NCBI GenBank assembly: GCA_026826555.1
Contig: JAKSZT010053837.1
Coordinates: 4,068,520-4,132,519 of the forward strand
Reading direction: 5' to 3'
DNA length: 64,000 bases
Origin: Tolypeutes matacus
Lineage: Eukaryota > Chordata > Mammalia > Cingulata > Chlamyphoridae
The notes under the pieces were generated by a model, which was given only the letters and a program-made list of their open reading frames with translations, was not told where the DNA came from and searched no databases. Numbering within the stretch: position 1 is the stretch's first letter; each line of letters starts with the position of its first letter. Shown here in pieces: positions 38,401 to 46,227 of this stretch. A program made the translations under genes and the position numbers.

Positions 38401-41108
38401 TAAAAGGATTATCATTAAAGGGGTACTTAAAATATGCTTAGGTACTCACTAAGCATTTTACATGATTTTTCTTATTTAATCCTCACAGCCCTATGTGAAT
38501 TATTATCCTCCTTTCCATAGAAATTGATACTATTTCAGAGATGTTAAGCCTTGTTCAGTATCATCACCCACATTAGCAAGTGTCAGATCTAGCCCAGTCT
38601 AAAATGCACATTGTCTGATTCCAGAGTGTTTTCACTATATTTCAGGTCTAGATTTATTAGGGCAGTGTGGCAAATACATCATAACTGTTGTCAGCAACTT
38701 CAAATAATTTCTTTGTTTTCACATTCCCTTCAAAAAAACATATGGTACAATACTCTTATTTATATTATAGCTTTGCAAAGTTGATGACCCATCGAAGCTT
38801 TTTGTACAAGACTCCTCCTTGTGTATTGTCTCTCAGGGGTGCAAAACATTCTCTTTTTTTTGTTATTTTAATGTAATTTTAGAAAACTTTTTTTAATGAG
38901 ACTTTTAAAGCATAATGAAAGTAGAGAGAAGAATAGTATAATGAAGTTAGTATACCTCACTTAACTTCCAACAATTACCAGCACATGGCCAATCTTATTT
39001 CTTCTATAGTGCCACCTATTTATCCCTACCACCCACCCACACACACACTGGATTATTTGAAGCAAATCCCTGATATCACATGGTTTTCTATAAAACTTAA
39101 AACCTCCATTACAGTGGCAGAACAACCACAATTGACTTAACTAGCTTTCAAGTACGGGTAGATTCAAAATCTTAGAATCTTAAGAGTAAGAATGCATATT
39201 ACAGACCATTTAAGCTGTTTTCAAACTCCTCAAACTCCTGTGCCCCTTCCATCAGTCGAAAGTTCATGACTCCGGCCATCTTCTCACATCTTGCTAGATA
39301 CAAGTTCATTTGGTGTTATTTATTTACATGATTAAGTCATTTTAGGAAAAAAGATTTTTTGAGAAAGAAAATATAGGAACATGGGGAGTATTTAAATCAT
39401 TTCTACTTCATTAGCTTTCGATAAGTTATCTGAATAAATTTTATTTCTTGTTTTCTCTACCTTTATTTTTTTGGCTTCTCAACTGTGAATTGTACCTTTT
39501 CTAAGTTTGTAATATGTGCAAGTCATTGCTATTAAGCTTTGAGAAGGCATGGAGATTAAAAAGATAGTATTAGACCTTTACATTATTCACTGTTCAGTAT
39601 ATGCAAATTCTCAACTTAATGAAATGCATATTAAAATATTTTTTTATGAAATGAATTTCAGTGAAAGAAATCTTTGTATGACTTCCAATATAAAATCAGC
39701 ATGCAGTGATATGTTTCACTTTTTTTTTTTTTTTCACTTTTTAAAAAAAGTCACTTACATCCCACTTCCTAGCTCATATAATCTTTCTTGAATAAATTAC
39801 TATCAATGTAGCCTTAAAACCCAGATACTATAATAATAACAATAATGTTGTTGTTACAGTATTAGACAAATCAGTATGGTTTCCTTCGTGCATTTTCATT
39901 ATTTGGTCTCAACCCACCTTTCCAAATTTATCTTTCACTATTCTTCACGCTTGTCCTTGCCCACAAATTTTCTCACTATCCTATCCCCATGCATTCGCTC
40001 ACAAATTCTCTCACTTTCCTATCCCCATGTATTCACTCATGCTTTATTTATCCAGTGGCTGAAAAGTACACGACAACCATTTCTTTCTATCCAATTCCTG
40101 TCTTTCAAGGTCTCCTTTAAATGTCACCTCATTCATGTAGAATGGCACAGAGCCAAGAACATAGTGATAAACATTCGTTGTTAAATGTGCTTATTTATAA
40201 GAATATGGTAGTGTTTTTATGTTACAACTTCCTAAAAATAAAAGCATTGTTGAATTCTCAAATTTCATGATGGACTGCCACACATATTTCAAAAAATTAT
40301 ATGACTAAAATAGCATAAATGTTACATTACTAAAACAAGAATCTGTGGCACAGATAGAGAATTAAATCATAAGTTATTTTGTTAGAAGTAGATGATTATT
40401 TCAATGTCTGTCAGGACTTTTATTTCTCAAGAAAAACTCCGTATTGTAGGTTTGCAAAGTATATAGTAACATCAGCACCATTGTGTGTAGCATGTGGTCA
40501 CAACTCACCAAATAGAAAATGGTATGGTCAGAAGGTATTTCTTTTCCAGAACTCTTGATATAAAATGGTATCTTTTTTATCTGATCTCTGAGATGTTTTA
40601 GTTTTTGTTCTTTTTTGCTTTGGTCCTAGCATTCTGAAATAGTTCTTTCTGTGATGATTATAAATTAACATGCCACTTGTTTTGTTAGGAGCCCCCACGC
40701 CCTGTGCACCCAGCGCCCTTACCAGAGGCCCCACAACCACAGCGCCTGCCTCCAGAAGCTGCCAGCACATCTCTGCCTCAGAAGCCACACTTGAAGTTAG
40801 CACGAGTTCAGAGTCAAAATGGCATTGTACTGTCATGGAGTGTCCTGGAGGTGGATCGAAGCTGTGCCACTGTGGACAGCTATCATCTCTATGCTTATCA
40901 TGAGGAACCCAGTGCCACTGTGCCCTCACAATGGAAAAAGATTGGAGAAGTAAAGGCACTTCCCTTGCCTATGGCATGTACTCTCACCCAGTTTGTGTCT
41001 GGCAGCAAATACTACTTTGCAGTACGAGCCAAGGATATTTATGGACGCTTTGGACCTTTCTGTGATCCTCAGTCAACGGATGTAATCTCTTCTTCCCAGA
41101 GCAGTTAA
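11427..41108 (+). CDS. ATF7IP: ATF7IP (MCAF1), C-terminal half, ten exons
   Basis: Activating transcription factor 7-interacting protein is a nuclear cofactor that stabilises SETDB1 and links it to H3K9 trimethylation, MBD1 and SUMOylated partners (family knowledge). Ten exons are visible: 11427-11492, 12234-12308, 12877-12965, 13926-14564, 19440-19504, 30411-30489, 32840-32995, 34951-35133, 37425-37537 and 40689-41108. All have AG/GT boundaries. Spliced, they give about 627 residues that match the C-terminal half of the roughly 1270-residue mammalian protein as I recall it. Order: basic helical end, Ser/Thr/Pro/Gln-rich linker, SUMO-interacting motif (VIDLT followed by acids), Pro-rich segment, fibronectin III domain, stop. 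All exon phases agree except for one surplus base in the second exon: the exon total is 1885 bases, where 1884 would keep the frame. The N-terminal half lies before the window. Confidence 0.96.
12000..12120. repeat. MIR-like fragment
   Basis: 'ttaagtgatttgtttaagatactacaagtgacagtac' type core of an old mammalian-wide MIR SINE. Short and diverged. Confidence 0.45.
12234..12308 (+). CDS. ATF7IP: ATF7IP exon b, with a one-base frame disruption
   Basis: 75 bases between 'ccctccag' and 'gtaaaa'. It opens in frame with [11 protein letters not shown] and continues to NSNNNV. The next exon needs this one to end with a 2-base overhang (Ser-Tyr-Arg/NAGTV), which requires 74 bases. The text around 12296-12302 reads 'gtattcctacag' where the frame calls for one base fewer. 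As written, translation shifts, crosses the next exon and stops at TAG 13966-13968. This may be a real insertion, an allele or an assembly error. Confidence 0.88.
12309..13925 (+). other. ATF7IP: Two ATF7IP introns around exon c
   Basis: 12309-12876 and 12966-13925. AT-rich sequence in which I recognise no repeat family or gene. Confidence 0.6.
12877..12965 (+). CDS. ATF7IP: ATF7IP exon c
   Basis: 89 bases after a strong pyrimidine tract and 'ccatag', with donor 'gtaaca'. In the frame demanded by the downstream exons it encodes [18 protein letters not shown] and then [11 protein letters not shown], which matches mammalian ATF7IP closely. It starts with a split Arg codon and ends with one base of a Val codon. 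The other frame is also open across the exon. Confidence 0.93.
13926..14564 (+). CDS. ATF7IP: ATF7IP exon d: long Ser/Thr/Pro/Gln-rich linker
   Basis: This 639-base exon is the largest in the window. It follows 'ctctgtag' and ends before 'gtaagt'. It encodes a low-complexity, uncharged linker rich in Ser, Thr, Pro, Val and Gln, including [18 protein letters not shown] and the end [20 protein letters not shown]. No folded domain is visible. Phase is 2 bases in, 1 base out, consistent with both neighbours. Methionine 13979 is internal, not a start. Confidence 0.96.
15356..15604 (-). mobile_element. DAS-type SINE, antisense
   Basis: Antisense monomer with a poly(T) start, A-box and B-box (cgaacccggggcct strand-reversed) and a 13-bp target duplication ctgtccttacact (15343-15355 and 15605-15617). 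Confidence 0.92.
17040..17530 (+). repeat. Old interspersed repeat, family not assigned
   Basis: Starts with (attc)n and 'atattgaatgcccatagtat', then 'ctcactgagctcataatcaa', 'gaggaaggctggttgct' and 'aatagtgatctaggtgagaa'. The order is familiar from an old mammalian repeat, but I cannot name it with confidence. 59,600-59,720 and 54,150-54,300 look related. Confidence 0.4.
18216..18247. repeat. TG/TA dinucleotide microsatellite
   Basis: A (tg)n run passes into (ta)n and then 'cacata', forming a near-palindrome centred on the TA run. Confidence 0.75.
18560..19250. mobile_element. Old L1 fragments, mixed orientation
   Basis: 18,560-18,790 is sense ORF2-like ('gatcacctcagtagatgtca', the I-x-V-D motif area). 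18,830-19,250 looks like antisense L1 3' sequence. Confidence 0.5.
19440..19504 (+). CDS. ATF7IP: ATF7IP exon e
   Basis: 65 bases after an unusually long T-rich tract and 'actcctcag', with donor 'gtaaga'. It encodes [20 protein letters not shown] followed by SQ and ends on a codon boundary. It is small, polar and Lys/Thr rich. Confidence 0.93.
19960..20809 (-). mobile_element. Antisense L1, left (3') part of a split copy
   Basis: Late ORF2 on the minus strand. It ends at the protein position [12 protein letters not shown], beside a target-site-like 12-mer (20798-20809). Its 5'-ward continuation is at 22,855. Confidence 0.75.
20810..20908 (+). mobile_element. Short tRNA-like SINE
   Basis: Contains ggatgtagctcattggttga (A-box region) and ggttcaatccccagta (B-box region), followed by an A-rich tail. 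It opens the composite insertion that splits an antisense L1. Confidence 0.85.
20915..21196 (-). mobile_element. DAS-type dimer SINE, antisense, truncated
   Basis: Same layout as 2857-3270 but the second head is cut off. The sequence passes directly into sense L1 ORF2 at about 21,197. Confidence 0.8.
21197..22678 (+). mobile_element. Sense L1 ORF2 fragment
   Basis: Reads [59 protein letters not shown] and, after the nested [24 protein letters not shown] and [20 protein letters not shown]. These are C-terminal ORF2 blocks. It starts and ends next to truncated SINEs. Confidence 0.85.
21574..22055 (+). mobile_element. Complete dimeric DAS-type SINE inside L1
   Basis: Two tRNA-like heads (about 21,574-21,650 and 21,805-21,875), a connecting region and an A-rich tail. 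10-bp duplication atggtactgg (21564-21573 and 22056-22065). L1 ORF2 resumes precisely after it. Confidence 0.9.
22679..22850 (+). mobile_element. DAS-type SINE, 3' truncated
   Basis: Nearly identical to the first half of the 21574-22055 copy (ggggcggatgtggctcaaat, cctgggttcgatccccggga). It ends without a tail at about 22,850, where antisense L1 begins. Confidence 0.85.
22855..23945 (-). mobile_element. Antisense L1, middle part of the split copy
   Basis: Minus-strand ORF2 reverse-transcriptase region running up to the protein position ENYK, directly upstream in protein order of the 19960-20809 part. Contains the SINE 23560-23741. Confidence 0.72.
23560..23741 (-). mobile_element. DAS-type SINE, antisense, in L1
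   Basis: Antisense monomer starting with poly(T) and 'aaagattttatttattt' and ending 'agccgcttcccc'. It sits inside antisense L1. The target duplication is not clear. Confidence 0.87.
23946..25140 (-). mobile_element. Antisense L1 3' UTR-like sequence
   Basis: 'aagtgtataatcaatggtat', 'cacatagttgtgcatttatc' and similar phrases of L1M 3' regions, interrupted by the dimeric SINE 24217-24566. May belong to the same copy as 25141-28069 after internal deletion (inference). Confidence 0.55.
24217..24566 (+). mobile_element. Dimeric DAS-type SINE with T-run tail
   Basis: Heads at about 24,217-24,295 and 24,368-24,445, tail 'aaataaataaatc' followed by a long T run. 9-bp duplication aagtgtata (24208-24216 and 24567-24575). 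Confidence 0.88.
25141..28069 (-). mobile_element. L1 5' half with recognisable 5' end, antisense
   Basis: The minus strand starts gggggaagatggcagac at about 28,069, the typical start of an L1 5' UTR. It continues through a ~0.8-kb 5' UTR, ORF1 (coiled coil around 27,055-27,395; C-terminal [18 protein letters not shown] at 26,404-26,619) and ORF2 endonuclease ([32 protein letters not shown] at 25,613-25,804) to [13 protein letters not shown] sequence near 25,141. Frames are broken. Most of the RT domain is missing. Confidence 0.85.
28075..29100 (-). mobile_element. Second antisense L1 fragment, ORF2 endonuclease region
   Basis: 28,628-28,846 minus strand reads [20 protein letters not shown], an ORF2 endonuclease block also present in the neighbouring L1 at 25.7 kb, so this is a separate copy. 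It contains a T-rich low-complexity run (28,850-28,935). Confidence 0.75.
28850..28935. repeat. T-rich low-complexity run
   Basis: (ttgt)n followed by (ttta)n and poly(T). Lies within antisense L1. Confidence 0.8.
29785..30000 (+). repeat. MIR-like fragment
   Basis: Runs from 'ttatcatgtaccaggcctgg' through 'gcactttatgtaagttattt' to 'ctttctgactctgggatcct', the order of MIR elements. Confidence 0.65.
30411..30489 (+). CDS. ATF7IP: ATF7IP exon f with SUMO-interacting motif
   Basis: 79 bases between 'tttttcag' and 'gtactt'. It encodes [11 protein letters not shown], then [10 protein letters not shown] at 30444-30473. This is a canonical SUMO-interacting motif: a hydrophobic V-I-x-L core followed by an acidic cluster. 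The corresponding human motif binds SUMO and helps recruit the protein to SUMOylated partners (family knowledge). It is fully conserved here. Confidence 0.95.
32277..32310 (+). repeat. 17-bp perfect tandem duplication
   Basis: gtaggattctttcagaa repeated at 32277-32293 and 32294-32310, identical copies, suggesting a recent slippage event. Confidence 0.9.
32390..32599 (-). mobile_element. DAS-type SINE, antisense
   Basis: Antisense monomer preceded by an expanded (tttta) tract. 16-bp duplication acaatgaatgatttta (32374-32389 and 32600-32615). Confidence 0.91.
32840..32995 (+). CDS. ATF7IP: ATF7IP exon g
   Basis: 156 bases between 'aattaacag' and 'gtgaat'. It encodes [20 protein letters not shown] and then a Pro/Gln-rich run ([18 protein letters not shown]) ending HLLPT. 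Phase is 2 bases in, 1 base out. The segment is probably disordered. Confidence 0.95.
32996..34950 (+). other. ATF7IP: ATF7IP intron g-h
   Basis: Contains a solo LTR (33450-33893). 33,900-34,950 shows nothing I can assign. Confidence 0.6.
33450..33893 (-). mobile_element. Solo LTR, antisense to ATF7IP
   Basis: 444 bp, oriented on the minus strand, flanked by a perfect 5-bp duplication (ggtag, 33445-33449 and 33894-33898). The terminal base is mutated (cgtattagtc in place of tgtattagtc). Internal blocks are shared with the 51660-52262 LTR. Lineage-specific ERVL-MaLR-like element (inferred). Confidence 0.83.
34951..35133 (+). CDS. ATF7IP: ATF7IP exon h
   Basis: 183 bases between 'ctcattag' and 'gtaaga'. 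It encodes [20 protein letters not shown], a Pro/Ala-rich stretch ([20 protein letters not shown]) and VRQVNPQN. The last base starts a Ser codon completed by the next exon. Confidence 0.95.
35600..36000 (-). mobile_element. Old L1-like sequence with SINE
   Basis: Flanks of the 35712-35894 SINE resemble the 3' region of L1M ('gtaaagtatataatacaaac', 'accacctataaacacccagt'). The orientation given is tentative. Confidence 0.35.
35712..35894 (+). mobile_element. DAS-type SINE, sense
   Basis: Monomer beginning ggggaagcggctgtggctca with an A-rich tail. 15-bp duplication aaagaaatagaattt (35697-35711 and 35895-35909). Confidence 0.92.
36597..37037 (-). mobile_element. Solo LTR (MLT1-like end), antisense to ATF7IP
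   Basis: 441 bp, minus-strand orientation, starting tgtattagtcagggttctct, which matches the 3' end I know from MLT1-type MaLR LTRs. 5-bp duplication gcccc (36592-36596 and 37038-37042). No internal retroviral sequence. Confidence 0.82.
37215..37410 (-). mobile_element. Antisense L1-like fragment beside exon i
   Basis: Phrases such as 'gaaaatttctttatcctcat' and 'agacttcttggttggaagta' recur in antisense L1 ORF1/ORF2 remnants. It ends just before the splice acceptor at 37,424. Confidence 0.45.
37425..37537 (+). CDS. ATF7IP: ATF7IP exon i
   Basis: 113 bases between 'tttgtgaag' and 'gtaagt'. It encodes [20 protein letters not shown] followed by [17 protein letters not shown] and ends on a codon boundary. 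The intronic flank just upstream (37,215-37,410) is antisense L1-like, so the acceptor sits against repeat-derived DNA. Confidence 0.94.
38160..38350 (+). repeat. MIR-like fragment
   Basis: 'tactgagtgcttaccttgtg', 'tttgtaaatgaggcagccct' and 'cccatgcattccagctccag' in MIR order. Confidence 0.7.
38430..38640 (+). repeat. MIR-like fragment
   Basis: 'agcattttacatgatttttc', 'taatcctcacagccctatgt' and 'ttgtctgattccagagtgtt' in MIR order. A second copy close to 38160-38350. Confidence 0.65.
39962..40037 (+). repeat. 38-bp tandem duplication
   Basis: Unit 1 at 39962-39999 and unit 2 at 40000-40037 differ at four bases. Intronic. Confidence 0.85.
40689..41108 (+). CDS. ATF7IP: ATF7IP terminal coding exon: fibronectin type III domain
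   Basis: 420 coding bases from 'tttgttag' to TAA at 41106-41108 (139 residues plus stop). The first 31 residues are Pro-rich. From about residue 32 to 130 there is a fibronectin III fold: [16 protein letters not shown] strand, VDSYHLYAY, a variable loop, then [20 protein letters not shown], the typical F/G strand signature. In the human protein this domain contacts MBD1 and other chromatin proteins (family knowledge). The tail is [15 protein letters not shown]. The exon runs straight into the 3' UTR. Confidence 0.97.
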   Translation, partial: EPPRPVHPAPLPEAPQPQRLPPEAASTSLPQKPHLKLARVQSQNGIVLSWSVLEVDRSCATVDSYHLYAYHEEPSATVPSQWKKIGEVKALPLPMACTLTQFVSGSKYYFAVRAKDIYGRFGPFCDPQSTDVISSSQSS

Positions 41109-41262
41109 ACCTTGGAGCCTTTATCTTTCTTCCTCTTTAAAAAGTTCCACTTTTTGGTCATGTTTTTAATCTTGTGCATGATGCCCATTGTAAAATCCAC
41201 ATTCTACAAGATTTCTTGGACAGATGTGTGTATACACTACATTTGTTTATAACCAAAACTAA

Positions 41263-41268
41263 AATAAA
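41263..41268 (+). terminator. ATF7IP: Possible proximal polyadenylation signal of ATF7IP
   Basis: AATAAA only about 155 bases after the stop codon. Use would give a very short 3' UTR lacking all three Pumilio-type sites. Usage cannot be judged from sequence. Confidence 0.4.
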
Positions 41269-41327
41269 CTCAGCCCACAAAGCAAGAATCTATTTTCCTG
41301 GACCATTCAAGCTTCAGGGTTTTGAAA

Positions 41328-44300
41328 TGTAAATATGCACCTTGCTTTAGTTTTGAGGCTGGGGAATATATGTGGGTGTTTGTGTTTTTCCCCCTATTTA
41401 TATGTTTTTTGCAGCAGAATATCCCATTTTCATTCTCAAATTTTCTTCTCTTCCCATATGAAGAAAGTAGATCAAAGGATCTGAGGTATGTAACTGGCAT
41501 GACTCTGCTTCTAAGGGATCTGTCGGATCATAGTTAAATGATTTTAACTGAATCTTAACAAAACACACAAAAAAAGCAAAATGACTAAATTTTTTAATTT
41601 GAACACAAGAAAGGATCTATTTTTCTTTTTTTCTTTTGTCTCCCCTTCTGGTTTGTTGATAAAAAGATCTACAATTGTCCCTCCCTTTCCTAATCTGGTC
41701 TTTTTCATTTATTTTGTGCCTTAAGATCAACTACAAAAATAAACATGGCCATATGTCCATTGTTGTTTACTCTTCCCTTTTACTTTGATTTCTTCTTCAT
41801 CTCTAATAAATATAACACACTCCCCACCCCTTCAAGTAATTTTTTAACCAAGGCTTTTGTATATATTCTCATTTGTGTCATCACTACAGTTTAACTCCAA
41901 AAGTTTGACATATTTTCTTCTGTGTTATCTGCTTCTCGATTCTTATAGATGCTTTTATGTTTGGTCATTATTTAAATAGACTCTATGTAAAGTGGACCAA
42001 GAAAACCAGATTGTGTAAAAAAAAATTTTCCTTCAAATGTGTTTTAGTATCCATGCACACTGTTAGAGTTTATAAAAGCAGTTCTTGTTTACTTTATCAC
42101 CAAAACTTAATAATTTTCTTTCAAAGAAAGTAAATAGGAAATTCACAAAATACAGTGAGCTAAAATATGAAGGAAGAGCTCCACTTCCTCTTTATTTCTA
42201 TATCATTCTTCTTGTTTTAACCTTTTAACATTCATTTGATGGTGCCAAGTTGAGTATCATTTTTTACCCTATGTTAGTTTTGGAGAGAATTTAAAGTATA
42301 TCCTTTGGAGTCCTTTTATATAACAATTAGATATAAACTCCTCTGTATCTCCATTCCTTGTCAAAGTTAATAAAATTCAAATTAGGTCATGGATTTTCAA
42401 TGAGTGCCAGCTGTATTGGTGTCAGCTAGATGTTGGAGTGTAGAAAATTTAGGACAGGATGGCTGGGGTAAGTTTGGGGATAAGGTGTGGTTGGGATGTT
42501 TTTAAAGAAATTAAGGGGTTTGGGAAATAACTTTTCTGTTTTTCTTTCCCTTACCATATTTGAATTCATATTCCTACCTTCTCAAAATTAATAGCCATTC
42601 ATTTGTCCAGGAATCATAAGGGAGTGTGATCCCTCCCATTAATGCTGTTTTGTTTGCAACTTTGATGGTTTGTTATAGAAACTATTATTGTAAAGAAATT
42701 CTTTTTAGAAAAGTTCACTTTAACCAGTCAGTGTACTATCATCTTAGTTTTGAAGTTTGATCAGTGCTGAAGAAAGCCTACTGATTGCCAAAGTGTTAAT
42801 GCTCCAAAATCTTCCTTTCACTTTCAAGAAATGAGACCACAATGAGAAGTGGGGTTTTCATGAATCAAATTTGCCAACCAACTATGTGGATGTTACGCCT
42901 TCTAGGACTAATTTTAATGATAAAGAAGTTGCCAATGTCATGACAATGAAAATTTCAAAAGGGATAAATGGATGATCTTCTGCTTGTATATGAACACCTA
43001 TCTATATCTGCATGTATATACGTTTTTACCTGCAGTGGTTGCATTGTTGATTATGTGTTCAAGATCATTCCTATCTACAGAATAGAAAGCGTATTTTCAA
43101 AATTGTTCCTTATTGGCCTTGTTTTATGGTCATGTGACAACCATTTGCTTATGTAGCCTAGAAAAGGTTCCCTTGATGAATGTTTTTATTTATATTTTTT
43201 AATCCTATTTGGAAAAAACAAAACAAAACTTTCACAACATTTATATAATCAGGTGGAGAAAGCCCAGTAGAATGAAAATATTTCATTATTTTTGCCTATC
43301 TCAAATAGTAATTTTGAAAATAGATTTACTACAATAAAATAATTAAAACTTTTTATTCCAGATGGTGGAAGGAAGGTAGAAAGAGAAAATTGCAATGCTG
43401 TGAGGAAAGGATAGTATATTGTAAGATGATCTCCTCAAATTAGCCTTCTATGGGATTTGTAGGCAACAGCTGTTTTCAGTGTACTGAAAGGTGTGCTAGG
43501 CTAGAATTTCTAGGCAATTATTTGGGGCAGGTTTTAATGTGATGAGTATTGGTTTTGTTTGTTTCTTTTGGGGAAGAGAATGGAGGACAGAACTAGAAAT
43601 AGTTACAACAGACTTTTTAGTAGCAGTTCACACTCCATGGGACCTTTTTTTATTTTACGGTACCTTTTCAGAAAGTATTACAAATAAGCTTGGATAATCC
43701 CATTTGGGAAATGAAAGTTTACTACATTCTTAGCCTGACAATACTTGTGTAAGTATTGCCCTGTTGGAAAATTGGACACTTGTGTTATTTCAGCCTGAAA
43801 TGTAGGGTGTTTATATGGGGATTTAAAGGTAATGGTGATGTTTGTTACTCTCTGCTTTGCACTTTGTCAGAGTAATTTTCACCCTGTGTGACTAAGCCTC
43901 TTTTTAAAAATTGTGTTCTTGCCACTAAATTTATAAACTACATATAATGACAGCATCTGTTGTTAACAGTTAACTTTATCCCTTTATTTCCCTAAACTCA
44001 AATTTTAAAATATGCAGAATACTGTGTACTGTTTAGCACAGTAGAAGTTATTAGGAGAAGTGCAGAACTTTTCTTCCTTGAAAGGTGAATATTTATTGGG
44101 ATACCATTTGCCTCACAGAGGAGTAACCCACACCCTCCCATCCCCATTGCCAGAGAATACATCGAAATAAATGATCTAAAGCCAGAAGCTGAGAATGAGA
44201 ATCTTACTTAGGTGCTTCTGTCAGCAGAACTCCACAGGCAGGCTGGTTGCACCACACAATAATCTTATATTGGATAGGTGTAAGTTTTTGTTGTTTGCTC

Positions 44301-45019
44301 TTTTGCTTTAAATATTCTGCAAATTATCATTTATGCAGCAAGGTTAATGTTAATATTGGGTGACATGTATTTATCTTGTTTCATGAGTTTTCCAGTACTG
44401 TACGAGATCAGCAAAACAATGCCTGTGGTATCCTCATCTCACCTTTCATACACTGTGATCACAGTAGAGTACTTCAGAGACCTTCCAAGTGTTCTCCCTG
44501 ACTATCCTTCTTGAACTATTTGAGTATCCAATTTTATTTTTTTAAGCTTTACCACTGAACCATCATTGGCCTAGTTTTATTCTAATTTCCAGGAAAACCA
44601 TGTCCCAGTACTGCCTTCGTTACTATTTACTGGATAAACAATGCCTTTTAAAAAAAAAAATTGGGGGACAAAAAAAATTCAGAGCAATTCTCATGAAGCA
44701 TCTTGTTAGTGCAGCAGTCATACCTGCCTTCTGAAACTTATTCATATTCTTGAGCCAGCCATTTGGGAAGAAGAGGACCATACAAACACGTTTTTGTTTC
44801 TTATTTGTAGAGTCAGCTAAGTACCCATCATTTATATTTAAATGCTATGCTTTTGTTTTTTAAGTTTTTCTTGTAAATAATGTAACTGGGCAATCAACCA
44901 CCTTCCGGGGATCCTGGCTTTGGTATTTTATCAATCATTTCAAAATTAAATACAAAAATAAATCCTTTGTAGGAAACTTGCATCCAGATTTTTCTTCATT
45001 GCAGCTCCAAGTGTAAATA
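41328..45019 (+). promoter_or_regulatory. ATF7IP: Three Pumilio-type motifs in the ATF7IP 3' UTR
   Basis: Exact TGTAAATA octamers occur at 41328-41335, 44872-44879 and 45012-45019. They fit the UGUANAUA consensus of PUM1/PUM2. Two lie within 150 bases of each other near the distal end. In AT-rich DNA some may be chance matches. Confidence 0.45.
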
Positions 45020-45225
45020 ATGAGACAATGTAAGACCTTCCTATAAATGTCTAATATAAATGGGGCTATTGCAAGTGGCCCTATTTTTATTAGGTTTGAG
45101 GGGTTTTTGTGTTTTTTGTTTTTTTTTGTTTTTTTTTTCTTTTTTAAACTTACAGTAGAGTGGTGTCTGTATAAGTGTTAACTGTAGTGGGGTTTTGTCC
45201 AGCAAGCCTGAAATTTATACTTTGA

Positions 45226-45231
45226 AATAAA
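45226..45231 (+). terminator. ATF7IP: Probable distal polyadenylation signal of ATF7IP
   Basis: AATAAA in 'tttgaaataaactactgg'. T-rich and GT-containing sequence follows ('tttgtgtactc'), as in a downstream element. It is the last such signal before the region loses UTR character. Confidence 0.7.
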
Positions 45232-45250
45232 CTACTGGGTTTCTAACATT

Positions 45251-45934
45251 TGTGTACTCTCTGATTCATTGTGATTGTTTTCAGCCCTTGGTTTCTTTTG
45301 AAAATCTCTCATCTTAAGAATCATCCATTTTACTCTACAGCATGGCTTATATAGCTTCCTTGGTAATGTCCTAGTTCTCAAACCTTACATACAATTCTGA
45401 CAGCTGTGCAGAGTTGCTGTCAGATTGGATACGCTGCTTTTAACTAATGGGAGACAACATTGAGGTCTGCTATATTATGTGCCTAGCCTGCACCACAAAA
45501 AGACTGAACTGATTGCTGGTAATGACCAGAAAAACCATGAGCTGAATTTCTATTAGAGGTTCCTTTGCAAACTCTGCTATCCCCTAGGAGTTTGTCGTTA
45601 AACATCCTGCTAGGGGAAAAGGAAAGAGCATGGAGGAGTACAGGTGCTTATGGACCAGACCTGGAAATGCCACTCATTACATCTCAGATTCCATTGGCTT
45701 GAACTCAGTCACATGGCACAACTACCTAAGGGAACCTGGGACATGTATTCCAGCTGTGTGGCCAGGCAGAAAAGTTGCCAATGGGTTTTGGTGAACATGG
45801 GAGCGATTTCTGCCATACCCTCTTGTGAGTATGCTGAAGCCTGTATTGTTAGTTATATCTAATATTGCTTGTTCAGTGCCCCATCCTATAATGAATGTTT
45901 GCTGTTAACAAATGATGGTGGAACATGAAAGGGA
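45251..45934. other. ATF7IP-PLBD1 intergenic spacer
   Basis: About 0.7 kb between the two convergent 3' ends. 45,600-45,810 has the look of an old interspersed repeat, but I cannot name it. No gene is seen. Confidence 0.55.
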
Positions 45935-46227
45935 CAAATTATGAGTTTAATGTATTTTATTTAAGAATTCTGAAAGGAAAAACATAGCTAAAATAATGCC
46001 TTTGGTATCTCATTTGCAGCTTTCTATTCCCTCATCTCCCTCTGTCATTTTTTGTCAAAATTCAAACTTGGTTTCATGGTGATAAAATCGAAGTTGTAGG
46101 CCTCTGGCATACCCTTGTGGAGAGTTTTGTTGAAATGGTTCCAGTGAAAAACAGGGAGGCCCCCTTGTACGGTAGGACCACTGATGGCATAGGCTGTGTA
46201 CTGTGATGCTAGATAGATATCTGCCAC
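45935..46227 (-). CDS. PLBD1: PLBD1 last exon: C-terminus and short 3' UTR
   Basis: The acceptor is 'ctctttccag' (minus strand). Coding 46227-46045 gives [60 protein letters not shown] and stop (TGA, 46045-46047). The 3' UTR is short, about 85-110 bases, with AATAAA (minus strand) at 45956-45961; the exon end at about 45935 is inferred from that signal. The last residues differ from the LKLDIK-type end I recall for human, which is common at protein tails. Confidence 0.92.
45956..45961 (-). terminator. PLBD1: Polyadenylation signal of PLBD1
   Basis: AATAAA on the minus strand, 84-89 bases after the PLBD1 stop codon. No other close candidate was seen. Confidence 0.7.

Larger units (their letters stand above)
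37538..40688 (+). other. ATF7IP: ATF7IP intron i-j
   Basis: Contains two MIR-like fragments (38,160-38,350 and 38,430-38,640), an L1-like piece (about 38,880-39,130) and a 38-bp tandem duplication (39962-40037). The rest is unassigned. Confidence 0.6.
41109..45250 (+). other. ATF7IP: ATF7IP 3' untranslated region
   Basis: About 4.1 kb of AT-rich sequence after the stop, with no obvious inserted SINE or L1, as expected for a constrained UTR. AATAAA signals lie early (41263-41268, 41738-41743), late (44957-44962) and at the probable main end (45226-45231). Alternative short and long transcripts are therefore possible. The 3' boundary is inferred from the last signal. Confidence 0.8.

Noticed and set aside
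40528..40959. 143-codon minus-strand frame opposite the last ATF7IP exon
   Set aside because: Shadow of the conserved plus-strand coding sequence; no resemblance to any protein I know.
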